Assembly (NCBI RefSeq): GCF_900113085.1
Contig: NZ_FOOC01000003.1
Location: 186,001 to 250,000, forward strand
Source of the DNA: Fontimonas thermophila
GTDB taxonomy: Bacteria; Pseudomonadota; Gammaproteobacteria; Nevskiales; Nevskiaceae
Direction: 5' to 3'
DNA: 64,000 nucleotides
Made by a program: the position numbers and the translations under genes. Shown here piece by piece: positions 16,850 to 26,141 of this stretch (positions are counted from its first letter, which is position 1; the number at the start of each line of letters is the position of its first letter). The notes under the pieces were generated by a model. That model was not told where the DNA came from and searched no databases. It saw only the letters and a program-made list of their open reading frames with translations.

Positions 16850-17641
16850 ATGAATCCGCTCGCCGCTGTTGTCCTGCATCTGGCGGTCGCCGTATCCGGC
16901 GTCATCGCCGTCTGGTTCGTGCAGCGGCGCAGCCGCAACGCCAGCATCATCGACGCAGTGTGGCCGCTGCTGGTCGGGGCAGGGGCGCTCGTCTACGCGC
17001 TGTGCGGTGATGGCGATCCGGCGGTGAGGCTCGCGCTGGCCACGGTGGCCATGCTGTGGGCCCTGCGTCTGGGTTCATATCTGGCCTGGCGCAATGCTGG
17101 CCGGCACGAGGAACGCCGCTATGCGGAGCTGCGTAGCCGCTGGGGTGCAAATGCCGACCGGCGCATGCTCGGCTTCTTTCTGCTGCAGGCGGTCGTGGCC
17201 TGGATCATGGGTTTGAGCTTTCTGGCGGCGGCGTATCGGCCGTCTCCGCTGGATGCGCTCTGGCTGTACCTCGGCGTGGTCATCGGGCTCGTGGGCATCG
17301 CCGGCGAGGCGCTCGCCGATACCCAGCTCGCCGCGTTCCGGCGGCGTCCGGAAAACCACGGGCGTGTCTGTGACGTCGGGTTATGGGCGTGGTCACGGCA
17401 TCCCAATTACTTCTTCGAGTGCGTGCACTGGGCGGCCTATCCGTTCTTCGCGATCGGCGCGCCGTGGGGCTGGAGTGCCGCCATCGGTCTTGTGGTCATC
17501 GTGCTGCTGCTGCTCAAGTTCAGCGGCATCCCAACGGTTGAGGAACGCGCGGCCGCGAGTCGGCGCATCGGATACGACGACTATGTGCGCCGCACCAGCG
17601 CCTTCATACCCTGGCCACCACGGCGCGGGAGGACATCGTGA
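16850..17641 (+). CDS. DUF1295 membrane protein (steroid 5-alpha-reductase-like fold)
   Basis: The 263-residue protein has about six hydrophobic helices and the C-terminal signature WSRHPNYFFECVHW, followed by GIPTVEERAAASR, which defines DUF1295/5-alpha-reductase-like enzymes. Relatives include isoprenylcysteine methyltransferases and double-bond reductases that bind NADPH or SAM in the membrane. In this operon it may reduce or further modify the methylated acyl intermediate; that is inference. It starts 3 bases after the methyltransferase stop, and its stop overlaps the following GTG. Confidence 0.88.
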   Translation: MNPLAAVVLHLAVAVSGVIAVWFVQRRSRNASIIDAVWPLLVGAGALVYALCGDGDPAVRLALATVAMLWALRLGSYLAWRNAGRHEERRYAELRSRWGANADRRMLGFFLLQAVVAWIMGLSFLAAAYRPSPLDALWLYLGVVIGLVGIAGEALADTQLAAFRRRPENHGRVCDVGLWAWSRHPNYFFECVHWAAYPFFAIGAPWGWSAAIGLVVIVLLLLKFSGIPTVEERAAASRRIGYDDYVRRTSAFIPWPPRRGRTS

Positions 17642-18384
17642 GACCCGGATTAGGCACCCTGCTGGTTCTGGCGATGGCAGTGACGCCGGCACAGGCGGCG
17701 CGCGTCGAGACACTCGTTGGCTATGCCTACGCACGTGCCTCCGGCGAGCCTATCTACGAGGAGCATCACCGCTTCGTCTACGACGGGGCGGTTCTGATCG
17801 AACATCGTGTCGATTACCGACGCCCGGACGGCACGCCCCTGGCGACCAAGACGCTCGATTACCGCACCTCCCGGTATGCGCCGGCGTTCCGCCTGGCAGA
17901 TGCGCGTGATGGTTACGTCGAGGGGGCCGAGTACGTCGATGGCAGCTATCGGTTGTTCCGCAGATCCAGCCAGCGTGCCGCCGAGGAGAGCAAGCGTCTG
18001 CCGGCGTCGCCGGATCTGGTCGCCGATGCCGGGTTCGATCAATACCTGCGCGACCATCTGCAGAACCTGTTGCGCATGGGCAAGGCGGAGATCCGCTTCG
18101 CCGTCGCCGGGCGGCTGGACGCGTTCGCCTTCCGCGCCGTCGTGTTGGAGCGCACCCGCCTGTTCGGTTCCGACGCCGTCAAGCTGCGGGTGGAGCCGGA
18201 TTCCTGGTTGCGCTGGTTGGTGAAGCCGATCGACCTGACCTACGACCTGCGTGATGGCCGTCTGCTGCGCTATGAAGGCTTGAGCAACATTCGTTCCGAA
18301 ACCGGAGAGCTGTATGACGCACGCATCGACTTCCCCGATCCCCCCGTCGTCCGCGGAGACGATGCCGCCGCAGCCTCACCGTGA
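17638..18384 (+). CDS. Exported protein of unknown function in lipid-modification operon
   Basis: I do not recognise a named family with certainty. The 248-residue product has a signal peptide (residues 1-20, ending PAQA). The mature domain is rich in beta-strand-like segments and contains YLRDHLQNLLRMG, FAVAGRLDAFAFRAV and SNIRSETGELYDARIDF. The GTG start sits in the DUF1295 stop codon, which ties its expression to the pathway. Comparable clusters often contain a DUF3833 lipoprotein in this general role; here there is neither a lipobox nor an obvious DUF3833 signature. A periplasmic lipid-binding role is speculative. Confidence 0.75.
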   Translation: MRPGLGTLLVLAMAVTPAQAARVETLVGYAYARASGEPIYEEHHRFVYDGAVLIEHRVDYRRPDGTPLATKTLDYRTSRYAPAFRLADARDGYVEGAEYVDGSYRLFRRSSQRAAEESKRLPASPDLVADAGFDQYLRDHLQNLLRMGKAEIRFAVAGRLDAFAFRAVVLERTRLFGSDAVKLRVEPDSWLRWLVKPIDLTYDLRDGRLLRYEGLSNIRSETGELYDARIDFPDPPVVRGDDAAAASP

Positions 18385-19408
18385 GCGCCTGCCGATCCGC
18401 CTGAGCGAAGCGGGCTGGGTCCCGGATGCAATCCTGCGGCGGGCGATCCGGGGGCTGTGCCGTTTGCGTCTGGTCGAGGAGTATGCCGGTGGGGTCGGTG
18501 CGCGAGCCGAGCGCTTCGAGACCCGATTGCGGCAGTGGCGCGAAGGCCCGATCGCACTGGCGACGCACGAGGCCAACGTACAGCACTACGAGGTGCCCGC
18601 CCGCTTCTTCGAACACGTGCTCGGCGCCCAGCTCAAGTACAGCTGCGCGCTGTGGCCGGAGGGGGTGACGACGTTGGACGAGGCCGAGGAGGCGATGCTG
18701 CGCCTGACCGCAGAACGCGCGCAGCTCGGTGATGGTATGCGCATTCTGGAGTTGGGTTGTGGCTGGGGTTCGCTGAGCCTGTGGATGGCGCGCCGCTATC
18801 CGCATGCACGCATCGTCGGTGTTTCCAATTCATCCACCCAGCGCGCCTGGATCGAGCGGCGCGCCGCGCAGCTTGGCCTCGACAATCTGGAAATCATCAC
18901 CGCCGACATCAACGATTTTGCTCCGCGCGGCCGTTTCGACCGCATCGTTTCGGTAGAGATGTTCGAGCACGTGCGCAATCACGCCGAGCTGTTCCGGCGT
19001 ATCCGCACCTGGCTCGAACCGGACGGGCAGGTTTTCGTGCATGTGTTCTGCCACCGTGAGCTGACCTATCCGTTCGATGCCCGCGGCGATTCCGACTGGA
19101 TGGCACGGCATTTCTTCTCCGGCGGCATCATGCCGGGCTATGATCTGTTCCTGCACTATCCGCAGGATTTGCGGGTGCAGCAACGCTGGTGGATCGACGG
19201 TACCCATTACGCGCGCACCAGTGAGGCCTGGCTGCGGCGGCTGGATGAGAACCGTCACACGATCGAAAAAATCTTCGCCGAGCACGATCCACGCGATGCG
19301 GCGCGCAAGGTGCAGCGCTGGCGGATGTTCTTCATGGCCGTCGCCGAGCTGTTCGCCTACGATCGTGGACGTCAATGGGGCGTCGGCCACTACCTGCTGC
19401 GGCCTTGA
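18314..19408 (+). CDS. Second CFA-family methyltransferase, coclaurine-N-methyltransferase-like branch
   Basis: The 364-residue protein contains SAM motif ELGCGWGSL at 146-154. It keeps the residues matching E. coli Cfa Cys139 (YSCAL, Cys111), Glu239 (MFEHV, Glu218) and His266 (FVHVF, His243). The HVFCHRE, WMARHFFSGGIMP and WRMFFMAVAELFAY segments fit the branch often labelled coclaurine-N-methyltransferase-like. ATG 18314 has GGAGAG upstream and overlaps the previous gene by 71 bases; ATG 18362 is an alternative. Two divergent CFA paralogs in one operon suggest successive methyl-transfer or acyl-remodelling steps. Confidence 0.88.
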   Translation: MTHASTSPIPPSSAETMPPQPHRERLPIRLSEAGWVPDAILRRAIRGLCRLRLVEEYAGGVGARAERFETRLRQWREGPIALATHEANVQHYEVPARFFEHVLGAQLKYSCALWPEGVTTLDEAEEAMLRLTAERAQLGDGMRILELGCGWGSLSLWMARRYPHARIVGVSNSSTQRAWIERRAAQLGLDNLEIITADINDFAPRGRFDRIVSVEMFEHVRNHAELFRRIRTWLEPDGQVFVHVFCHRELTYPFDARGDSDWMARHFFSGGIMPGYDLFLHYPQDLRVQQRWWIDGTHYARTSEAWLRRLDENRHTIEKIFAEHDPRDAARKVQRWRMFFMAVAELFAYDRGRQWGVGHYLLRP

Positions 19409-19424
19409 GCCTTCCTCAGCGAAG

Positions 19425-19450
19425 CTGTGCCGGCGCTTATGCCGGCGCAG
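19425..19450. other. Strong hairpin between convergent genes
   Basis: CTGTGCCGGC and GCCGGCGCAG pair over 10 positions (one G-U) around the loop GCTTAT. It lies between the ends of the methyltransferase operon and the opposing kinase-like gene. No T run follows on either strand, so it may stabilise 3' ends or aid Rho-dependent termination. Confidence 0.4.
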
Positions 19451-19502
19451 CCGGTGGAGCTCCCGGTTCGCGGCTTTTCAGTTGTTGACGGGAAAGCCGT
19501 CT

Positions 19503-20147
19503 TCAAGCGCCTGTGTCCGCGCGCGGCAAGGCAAACCGCACGATGGCCTCGCGGGGCACGTGCGTTGCGTTCTCGTGGGTGATCTCGAACGTCAGTTTTG
19601 CGCCGGTGCGGTCGATGCGGATGCACAAGGCCTGCCCCTGGTCCTCGAGTAATTCATCGAGCGTCTCGCGTACCCGGCGCAACAGGCGCAGCGCCTGATC
19701 CGGAGCAAGTGGCAGATCCGGCAAGTTTTCGGCGCAATCCCAGTCGAGCCTGGCAGCGGGTGTGGTGAGCCGTCGTGTGGCCTCGCTGCGGACCGCCTGC
19801 AAGGTCTCGGACAGTGTGCGGGGGACGTCGTCGATCAAGGCCGCCGTGGCGTCGAGGTGTTGCAGGAGTGTGCGGGCGAGGTCGGCTTGTGCGGCGACAG
19901 GCCCGGATGCGAGCAGGTTTTCGAGCTGGGCGCGGATGGCAGCGTGACCGTCCGCATACAGGCGCTCCCGCTCCTCGGCGCTACGGTGCAGGCGTGCGAG
20001 GCTCTCGCACCGCTCGGTGGTGCGCATCAGCTCGGCATTGCGCCGATGTTGCTCGCGCAGCAGATGCTGGGCGCGCATGCGTTCGCGCCACCACAGGATG
20101 CAGGCGATGAAGAACAGAACCAGTAGTGCAAGGGGGGCGATATCCAT
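19503..20147 (-). CDS. Membrane-anchored protein resembling a degenerate histidine kinase
   Basis: ATG 20147 gives 214 residues. A single N-terminal membrane helix (PLALLVLFFIACILWW) is followed by a long helical region with coiled-coil character. The C-terminal part, with LDWDCAENLPDLPLAPDQALRLLR and an ELLEDQ segment, resembles the NarX/DesK-type dimerisation and ATPase layout. There is no clear phospho-accepting His box and no G1/G2 glycine boxes. It could be a pseudokinase or an unrelated helical membrane protein. It is divergent from the glutamate dehydrogenase gene, with 120 bases between starts, and no response regulator is adjacent. An upstream open frame to 20381 is antisense to that gene and is not preferred. 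Confidence 0.65.
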   Translation of the reverse strand: MDIAPLALLVLFFIACILWWRERMRAQHLLREQHRRNAELMRTTERCESLARLHRSAEERERLYADGHAAIRAQLENLLASGPVAAQADLARTLLQHLDATAALIDDVPRTLSETLQAVRSEATRRLTTPAARLDWDCAENLPDLPLAPDQALRLLRRVRETLDELLEDQGQALCIRIDRTGAKLTFEITHENATHVPREAIVRFALPRADTGA

Positions 20148-20267
20148 CGCTGCAATCGTAGCGCCCGATGGCGACTTCTGCTGGTTTTCCCCGAAGGCGG
20201 GTTCAGGAAGGGTGCGTATACTCGCCGGAAAACCGGCGCGCCCGCATCGCCGCAAGAGGAGAACAAG

Positions 20268-23200
20268 ATGAGATCCCATTCGATGCAGGAACAGGATCTC
20301 CTGCTGGCGCAAGTGGAGGCCTTGGCCGATGCCCGTGTGACACCCGCCGAACGGGTGGCCTTCCGCACATTCCTGCGCCATTACTACGAGATGTCCTCGA
20401 TCGACGCGCTACGTCTGCGCACGCCGGAGGAGCTGTTTGCGATCGCCCATGGCCATTGGCGACTCGCGCAGCGGCGCCAGCAAGGGGAACTGCTGCTGCG
20501 TCTTACTCCGCCAGAGCCTGGCGATGCCCGCGCGCTGGCGCGGCTCGATACGGTGGTCGAGGACATGCCGTTTCTCGTCGATTCGCTGGCCATGGCGGTG
20601 CGTGCCGCGGGATCGCCGATCGACTGGACCGTGCATCCGGTGCTGAGCATGCGCCGCGATGCACACGGCGCGCTGGTGCAGGTGTCGTCGGTGACGGTGG
20701 ATGCGAGCAGTGCCGAATCGCTGATCCACATGGAGTTCGAGCCGCTGCGCGAAGCCTCCGGCTATGTTGTGTTGGAGTCGGATCTGCGCCATGTGATCGA
20801 GGATCTGCGCACGGTCGTCGCTGATTACCCGGCGATGCGTGCGCGCTTGCGGGAGGTCGCAGATACCCTGCAGAACGTTCCGCCGGGCGCCGATGCCGAG
20901 GAGTTCACCGAGGCGCGTGCATTTCTGTCCTGGCTCGACGAAGGGCATTTCACATTTCTCGGAGTGGCAGAGACGCTCGCGGTCAGCACCCAGGGACGCA
21001 GCCATTTCGTGCTGCAGCCGGAGGCTTCGCTGGGGCTGTCGCGCAACGGTGCGCGCTTTGCCGATCCGGATCAGCTGATCGCGCCGCCCGAGGAGCTGGA
21101 CAAATACACGGAATCGACACGGCTGATCGTCATCACCAAGGCCAATCACCGTTCGACGGTCCACCATCCGGAGTACATCGACGTCATCTCGGTGCGCCGT
21201 TTCCATCCAGATGGCAGCGTGCGTGGCATCTGCCGCTTCATCGGGCTATTTTCGTCGGAGGCCTATCTGGAGCGCCCGCGCAACATCCCGCTGATCCGGC
21301 GCAAGGTCGAGTACGTGATGCGCCGGTCGCGGCTGCGTGAGGACTCGCATTCCGGCAAGAACCTGCGGGAAATCCTGCAGCAGTTGCCGCGCGACGAGCT
21401 GTTCCAGTCCAGCGAGGATGAGCTGTTCGAAACCTGCATGGGGATTCGCGCGCTGCGCGACCGCCATCAGCTCAAGCTGTTCATGCGCCGCGACCGCTAT
21501 GGACGGTTTTATTCGTGCATGGTCTACCTGCCACGCGAGCGTTACTCGCGCGAGCTGCGCGATCGCATCGCCACCGAGCTGACGGCCATCTGCAACGCCA
21601 CCGGTATCGACCGCAATACCGAATTCCTGCGTCATGGCCTGGCGCGGATTCATTACATCGTGCGCACACCACCAGGCACGACCATTCCGCTGACGGTGGC
21701 GGAGGTCGAGCAGCGCCTGATCGCGGCGACCCGCTCGTGGCGCGAGCAATTGCGCGAGGCCCTGCAGCGGTATCCCGGGACGGATGGGGTGCGCGCCGCC
21801 GCCTTTCTCGACGGTTTTCCGTTGTCTTACCAGGAGAGCGTGCCACCGATCGAGGCGGCGGTGGACCTGCAGTATCTCGTGCAGCTCGATGAAGCGCATC
21901 CGGTGCTGCCTCGTCTGCTCGTCGATACGCAAACCAGCGGCAAGGTCTGTCCCACTGCACTCAAGCTCTACTGCTGGAAGCGCCCCCTGCCGTTGTCGGA
22001 CGTGCTGCCGACGCTGGAAAATTTCGGTCTGCGCGTGATCTGGCAGGATCCGACGCGGGTCGAGCCGCGCGGCGGCGAACCGGTCTGGATCCAGGAATTC
22101 CAGGTGCAAATCACCGGAGAATGCGTGCTGACGCCGGCGCAGCAGCGCAGTTATTTCGAAGCGGCTTTCTTAAGCACCTGGAATGGCGAGACCGAGAACG
22201 ACGGCCTCAACCGCTTGGTGCTGCTCGCTGGTTTGGACGTCCGCCAGATCGTCTGCCTGCGGACCTTGACCAAGTATCTGATCCAGACCGGCCTGCCCTA
22301 TAGTCAGGATTACATGGAACGCCTGCTGGCCGAGCATGCGCCGCTCGCGCGCTTGCTGGTGCAGTTGTTCGAGACGCGTTTTGATCCGGCGATTGCTGAT
22401 GCCAAACGCCGGGATGCCGAGATCCGCATCGCCCAGGAACTGGACCAACGGCTCGATCAAGTGGCGACGCTCGACGGCGACCGCGTGCTGCGCGCCTATA
22501 CCGCCGTCGTGCGCGCGGCATTACGCACCAACTATTACCAGTCGAGCGCCGACGGCCGCCGCAAACCCTACGTCAGCATCAAGCTCGATCCGCGCAAGGT
22601 GCCGGAACTGCCGCAGCCTTTGCCGATGTTCGAGATCTTCGTCTATGCGCCGGAAGTCGAGGGCATCCACCTGCGCGGCGGCAAGGTTGCCCGCGGCGGT
22701 CTGCGCTGGTCGGACCGACGCCAGGATTTCCGCACCGAGATCCTGGGTTTGATGAAGGCACAGATGGTCAAGAACGCAATCATCGTGCCGGTCGGAGCCA
22801 AGGGCGGTTTCGTGGTCAAGCAGGGCGACCCTTCGAACCGCGATGCCTGGCTCAAGCAAGGTGTGGAGTGCTACAAGACGTTCGTCCGCGGCCTGCTCGA
22901 TCTCACCGACAATCGCATCGGCGATGCGGTCGTGCCGCCGCCCGACGTCGTCCGTTACGACGACGATGATCCGTATCTGGTCGTCGCCGCGGACAAGGGC
23001 ACGGCTACGTTCTCCGATATCGCCAACGCGCTTGCCGAGGAATATGGCTTTTGGCTCGGCGATGCGTTTGCTTCCGGCGGCTCGGCCGGCTACGACCACA
23101 AGAAGATGGGCATCACCGCGCGCGGCGCCTGGGAGAGCGTCGCCCGGCATTTCCGCGAAATGGGTCGAAACGTCCAGACCGAGCCGTTCACGGTCGTCGG

Positions 23201-25079
23201 CATCGGCGACATGTCGGGGGATGTCTTTGGTAACGGCATGCTTTTGTCACGCAAGATCCGTTTGATCGCTGCTTTTGACCATCGGCACATCTTCATCGAT
23301 CCCGATCCGGATCCGGAAGCATCGTTCAGGGAGCGCGAGCGTCTGTTCAAGCTGCCGCGGTCGAGCTGGGACGACTACGACAAGTCGCTGATATCCCCCG
23401 GTGGTGGCGTCTGGCCGCGCACCGCCAAGTTGATCCGCCTCGCGCCGCAAGCCCAGCAGGCGCTTGGTGTTGACCGCGCAAACCTCACTCCGCAGGAAGT
23501 GATCCGCGCGATTCTCAAGGCCCCGGTCGATCTGCTCTGGAACGGCGGCATCGGAACCTATGTCAAGAGCCAGTATCAGTCGCACCAGGACTGCGGTGAT
23601 CGCGCCAATGACGCGATTCGCATCAACGGGCGCGAGCTGCGGTGCAAGGTGGTCGGGGAGGGCGGCAATCTGGGGTTCACCCAGCTCGGCCGCATCGAAG
23701 CGGCGCTCGCGGGTGTGCGCCTGAATACCGACTTCATCGACAACGCCGGCGGCGTGCACAGCTCGGATCGCGAGGTCAACATCAAGATTCCGCTCAACGA
23801 GCTGTTGCGCCAGAACCAGCTCACCCGCGCCGAGCGCGATCCGTTTCTTGCGCAAATGACCGACGATCTCGCGCGTGCGGTGCTGCGCGACAACTACGTG
23901 CAGAGTCTGGCGGTTTCGCTGCTCGAGCGCGACGCCGCCGCGCGGCTCGACGAACATGCCAACCTGATGCGCACCCTGGAGCGCGACGGCTTGCTCGTGC
24001 GCAGCGTGGAATCTCTCCCCGACGATGAGGCGCTCAAGGAGCGCAAGGCCGCGGGCTTGGGTTTGACGCGACCCGAACTGTGCGTGCTCTTGTCGTACAG
24101 CAAGATCTCGCTGTTCGACGCCGTGGTGCACTCGGACGTACCCGACGATCCGTTCTTCGACCGCGATCTGCTGTCGTACTTCCCGACGCAGATGGTCGAG
24201 CGCTACCGCGATCTGCTTTTGAAGCATCGTCTGCGCCGCGAGATCGTCGCCACGATTCTGTCCAATGCCGTCGTCAACCGTATGGGCTTTGCGTTTGCCC
24301 ACCGCTTCGCCGAGGATCACGGCCTGCCACGTGCCGAGATCGTCAAGGCCTATGCGATCGCCCATGAGATCTATGAAGGAGACCGCTACTGGCTGCCGAT
24401 CCAGGCGCTGGACTTGAAAGTGCCGGCGGCGCTGCAGCTGCGCCTGTTCAACCGGGCGATCGGGCTGATGAAACACGCGACCACCTGGCTGCTCAACAAC
24501 AAATGGAGCACGCGTCCGATCGGCGAGGCGGTTACCCGCTTCCGCACCGGCATCGCCGAGCTGGCGCGGCTGCTGCCGGACATCCTGCCGGGCAGTTATC
24601 GCGCGGACTGGGACAAGGCCGTCGAGGGCATGCGCGCCGACGGCGTGCCGCCGGAGCTCGCCGTGCAGCTCGCCAATACGATGGTGCTGGGCAGCGCACC
24701 GGATATCGTCGAGCTGGCCGAGCAGGCGCAAGTGCCCTTGTGCGAGGCCGCCGGGGTCTATTTCCAGATCGGTGACCGCCTGCGCATCCTCTGGCTGCTA
24801 TCGTCGATCATCGGTTTTTCGGTCGGCAACAAGTGGCAGGCGCTGGCGCGCTCGAATCTGCGCGAAGATACCTATCGCCTGCATCGCCAGCTTGCCGCGC
24901 GTATCCTGCAGCAGCCGGGCGATACGCCACAGGCGCGGATCGAGGCCTGGATCGCGGCCAACGAATCCAAGGTGAGATTCGGCATGCAGCGCCTGCAAGA
25001 ATTGCAAGCGGTTCCGGTGCAGGATTTCATGACTCTGGCAGTGGGGGTGCGCGAGCTGCGCAAACTGCGGCAACTATGA
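20268..25079 (+). CDS. gdhB: NAD-dependent glutamate dehydrogenase, large type
   Basis: The 1603-residue protein matches the 180-kDa class of NAD-specific glutamate dehydrogenase, which converts glutamate to 2-oxoglutarate and ammonia. The N-terminal half carries ACT-like regulatory regions (DMPFLVDSLAMAV at about 100). The catalytic domain spans roughly 740-1200, with LRGGKVARGGLRWSDR and VPVGAKGGFVVK, and is followed by an NAD-binding segment (VGEGGNLGFTQLGR) and a helical C-terminal region. ATG 20268 follows GAGGAGAACA, a good ribosome site. The role is catabolic, supplying carbon and nitrogen from amino acids, which fits the leucine dehydrogenase at the window's left edge. Confidence 0.97.
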   Translation: MRSHSMQEQDLLLAQVEALADARVTPAERVAFRTFLRHYYEMSSIDALRLRTPEELFAIAHGHWRLAQRRQQGELLLRLTPPEPGDARALARLDTVVEDMPFLVDSLAMAVRAAGSPIDWTVHPVLSMRRDAHGALVQVSSVTVDASSAESLIHMEFEPLREASGYVVLESDLRHVIEDLRTVVADYPAMRARLREVADTLQNVPPGADAEEFTEARAFLSWLDEGHFTFLGVAETLAVSTQGRSHFVLQPEASLGLSRNGARFADPDQLIAPPEELDKYTESTRLIVITKANHRSTVHHPEYIDVISVRRFHPDGSVRGICRFIGLFSSEAYLERPRNIPLIRRKVEYVMRRSRLREDSHSGKNLREILQQLPRDELFQSSEDELFETCMGIRALRDRHQLKLFMRRDRYGRFYSCMVYLPRERYSRELRDRIATELTAICNATGIDRNTEFLRHGLARIHYIVRTPPGTTIPLTVAEVEQRLIAATRSWREQLREALQRYPGTDGVRAAAFLDGFPLSYQESVPPIEAAVDLQYLVQLDEAHPVLPRLLVDTQTSGKVCPTALKLYCWKRPLPLSDVLPTLENFGLRVIWQDPTRVEPRGGEPVWIQEFQVQITGECVLTPAQQRSYFEAAFLSTWNGETENDGLNRLVLLAGLDVRQIVCLRTLTKYLIQTGLPYSQDYMERLLAEHAPLARLLVQLFETRFDPAIADAKRRDAEIRIAQELDQRLDQVATLDGDRVLRAYTAVVRAALRTNYYQSSADGRRKPYVSIKLDPRKVPELPQPLPMFEIFVYAPEVEGIHLRGGKVARGGLRWSDRRQDFRTEILGLMKAQMVKNAIIVPVGAKGGFVVKQGDPSNRDAWLKQGVECYKTFVRGLLDLTDNRIGDAVVPPPDVVRYDDDDPYLVVAADKGTATFSDIANALAEEYGFWLGDAFASGGSAGYDHKKMGITARGAWESVARHFREMGRNVQTEPFTVVGIGDMSGDVFGNGMLLSRKIRLIAAFDHRHIFIDPDPDPEASFRERERLFKLPRSSWDDYDKSLISPGGGVWPRTAKLIRLAPQAQQALGVDRANLTPQEVIRAILKAPVDLLWNGGIGTYVKSQYQSHQDCGDRANDAIRINGRELRCKVVGEGGNLGFTQLGRIEAALAGVRLNTDFIDNAGGVHSSDREVNIKIPLNELLRQNQLTRAERDPFLAQMTDDLARAVLRDNYVQSLAVSLLERDAAARLDEHANLMRTLERDGLLVRSVESLPDDEALKERKAAGLGLTRPELCVLLSYSKISLFDAVVHSDVPDDPFFDRDLLSYFPTQMVERYRDLLLKHRLRREIVATILSNAVVNRMGFAFAHRFAEDHGLPRAEIVKAYAIAHEIYEGDRYWLPIQALDLKVPAALQLRLFNRAIGLMKHATTWLLNNKWSTRPIGEAVTRFRTGIAELARLLPDILPGSYRADWDKAVEGMRADGVPPELAVQLANTMVLGSAPDIVELAEQAQVPLCEAAGVYFQIGDRLRILWLLSSIIGFSVGNKWQALARSNLREDTYRLHRQLAARILQQPGDTPQARIEAWIAANESKVRFGMQRLQELQAVPVQDFMTLAVGVRELRKLRQL

Positions 25080-25168
25080 GCGGTTCTTGGCGCATCGAGC
25101 GCGCACAGGCCGCCCCCTTGCCCCAGGCTCGATGAGCCCGCGGTGTTCGCTGCGCACGCAAGGCCAAC

Positions 25169-26050
25169 ATGGGAATCGGAGAATGGTTGTCGCTCGGCTG
25201 CGCGCTGGCGTGGGCGGTCGCGGTCGTCTTGTTCAAGAAATCCGGCGAGCACCTGCCGCCGTTTGCGCTCAATCTGGTCAAGAATGCCATCGTGCTGCCG
25301 CTGTTCGTCTGCACGCTGTGGGTGGTGGAGGGCATGGCGTGGCCGGCGCTGCCGCCGGTGCATCTGGCCTTGATCCTGCTCTCTGGCCTGCTCGGCATCG
25401 CGGCTGGCGACACGCTGTATTTCCACGCGCTCAATTCCATCGGCGCCAGCCGCATGGCGGTGGCGCAGGCGCTGTACTCGCCATCGGTGATTCTGCTGTC
25501 CTTCGTTTATCTGGGCGAGCGGCTCGGCGTCTGGCAGTTCGTCGGCGTCGCGCTCGTGCTCGGCGGCATCGTGCTCGTCACCTGGAGCCGCGATCGCAGT
25601 CAAGCGGACGCACGTGCCCTGCGTATCGGGGTGGCCTGGGCGGTGCTGTCGGTATTTCTGATGGCACTCGGAGTGGTCATCGTCAAACCGATGCTGGAGC
25701 AGCACAGCTTTCTGTGGGTGGTGGTGCTGCGCGTCGCCGCAGGGTTCGCCGGCATGCTGCTGATCGCGCTCATCCGGCATCAGCTCGCAGGGCTTTGGCG
25801 GCACTACCGCGCGGTGCGGCACTGGCCGATCATCGTCTCCGGGGCGATCGTCGGTACTTACCTGTCGATGATGATGTGGCTGGCCGGTTACAAGTACACG
25901 CAGGCCTCGATCGCCGCGGTGCTCAACGAGCTGGCGGCGGTGTTCATCCTGCCGCTGGCGGCGCTGTTCCTCAAAGAGCCGGTTCGGTTGCGCCAGGTGC
26001 TCGGGGTGGTCGTCGCACTCTCTGGCGTCGTGCTGGTCGTTGCCCGTTAG
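25169..26050 (+). CDS. DMT/EamA-family membrane transporter
   Basis: The 293-residue protein has ten predicted hydrophobic helices arranged as two EamA repeats; GAIVGTYLSMMMWLAGYKY and a final LFLKEPVRLRQVLGVVVALSGVVLV belong to the second. Drug/metabolite transporters of this type mostly export amino acids, nucleosides or other small metabolites, but the substrate cannot be predicted. It follows the glutamate dehydrogenase after 89 bases in the same direction. The weak ribosome site (CAAGGCCAAC) suggests modest expression. Confidence 0.88.
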   Translation: MGIGEWLSLGCALAWAVAVVLFKKSGEHLPPFALNLVKNAIVLPLFVCTLWVVEGMAWPALPPVHLALILLSGLLGIAAGDTLYFHALNSIGASRMAVAQALYSPSVILLSFVYLGERLGVWQFVGVALVLGGIVLVTWSRDRSQADARALRIGVAWAVLSVFLMALGVVIVKPMLEQHSFLWVVVLRVAAGFAGMLLIALIRHQLAGLWRHYRAVRHWPIIVSGAIVGTYLSMMMWLAGYKYTQASIAAVLNELAAVFILPLAALFLKEPVRLRQVLGVVVALSGVVLVVAR

Positions 26051-26141
26051 TGTCAGGGCCACGCATGGGTTTTTTTTCCCATCGGTCGGTATCGTCAGTG
26101 CGCCTATCATGCGCAGCGTCAAAAGCCGCAGGAGGACGACC

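Noticed and set aside
23247-24731. A 494-codon open frame antisense to the glutamate dehydrogenase gene
   Set aside because: Opposite strand of a strongly conserved enzyme; composition and lack of a ribosome site mark it as a shadow.
26065-26082. ATGGG-T8-CCCAT as a terminator or phase-variable tract
   Set aside because: The stem is only 5 bp with the T run in the loop, so it is not a standard terminator; T8 is short and outside an obvious promoter spacer.
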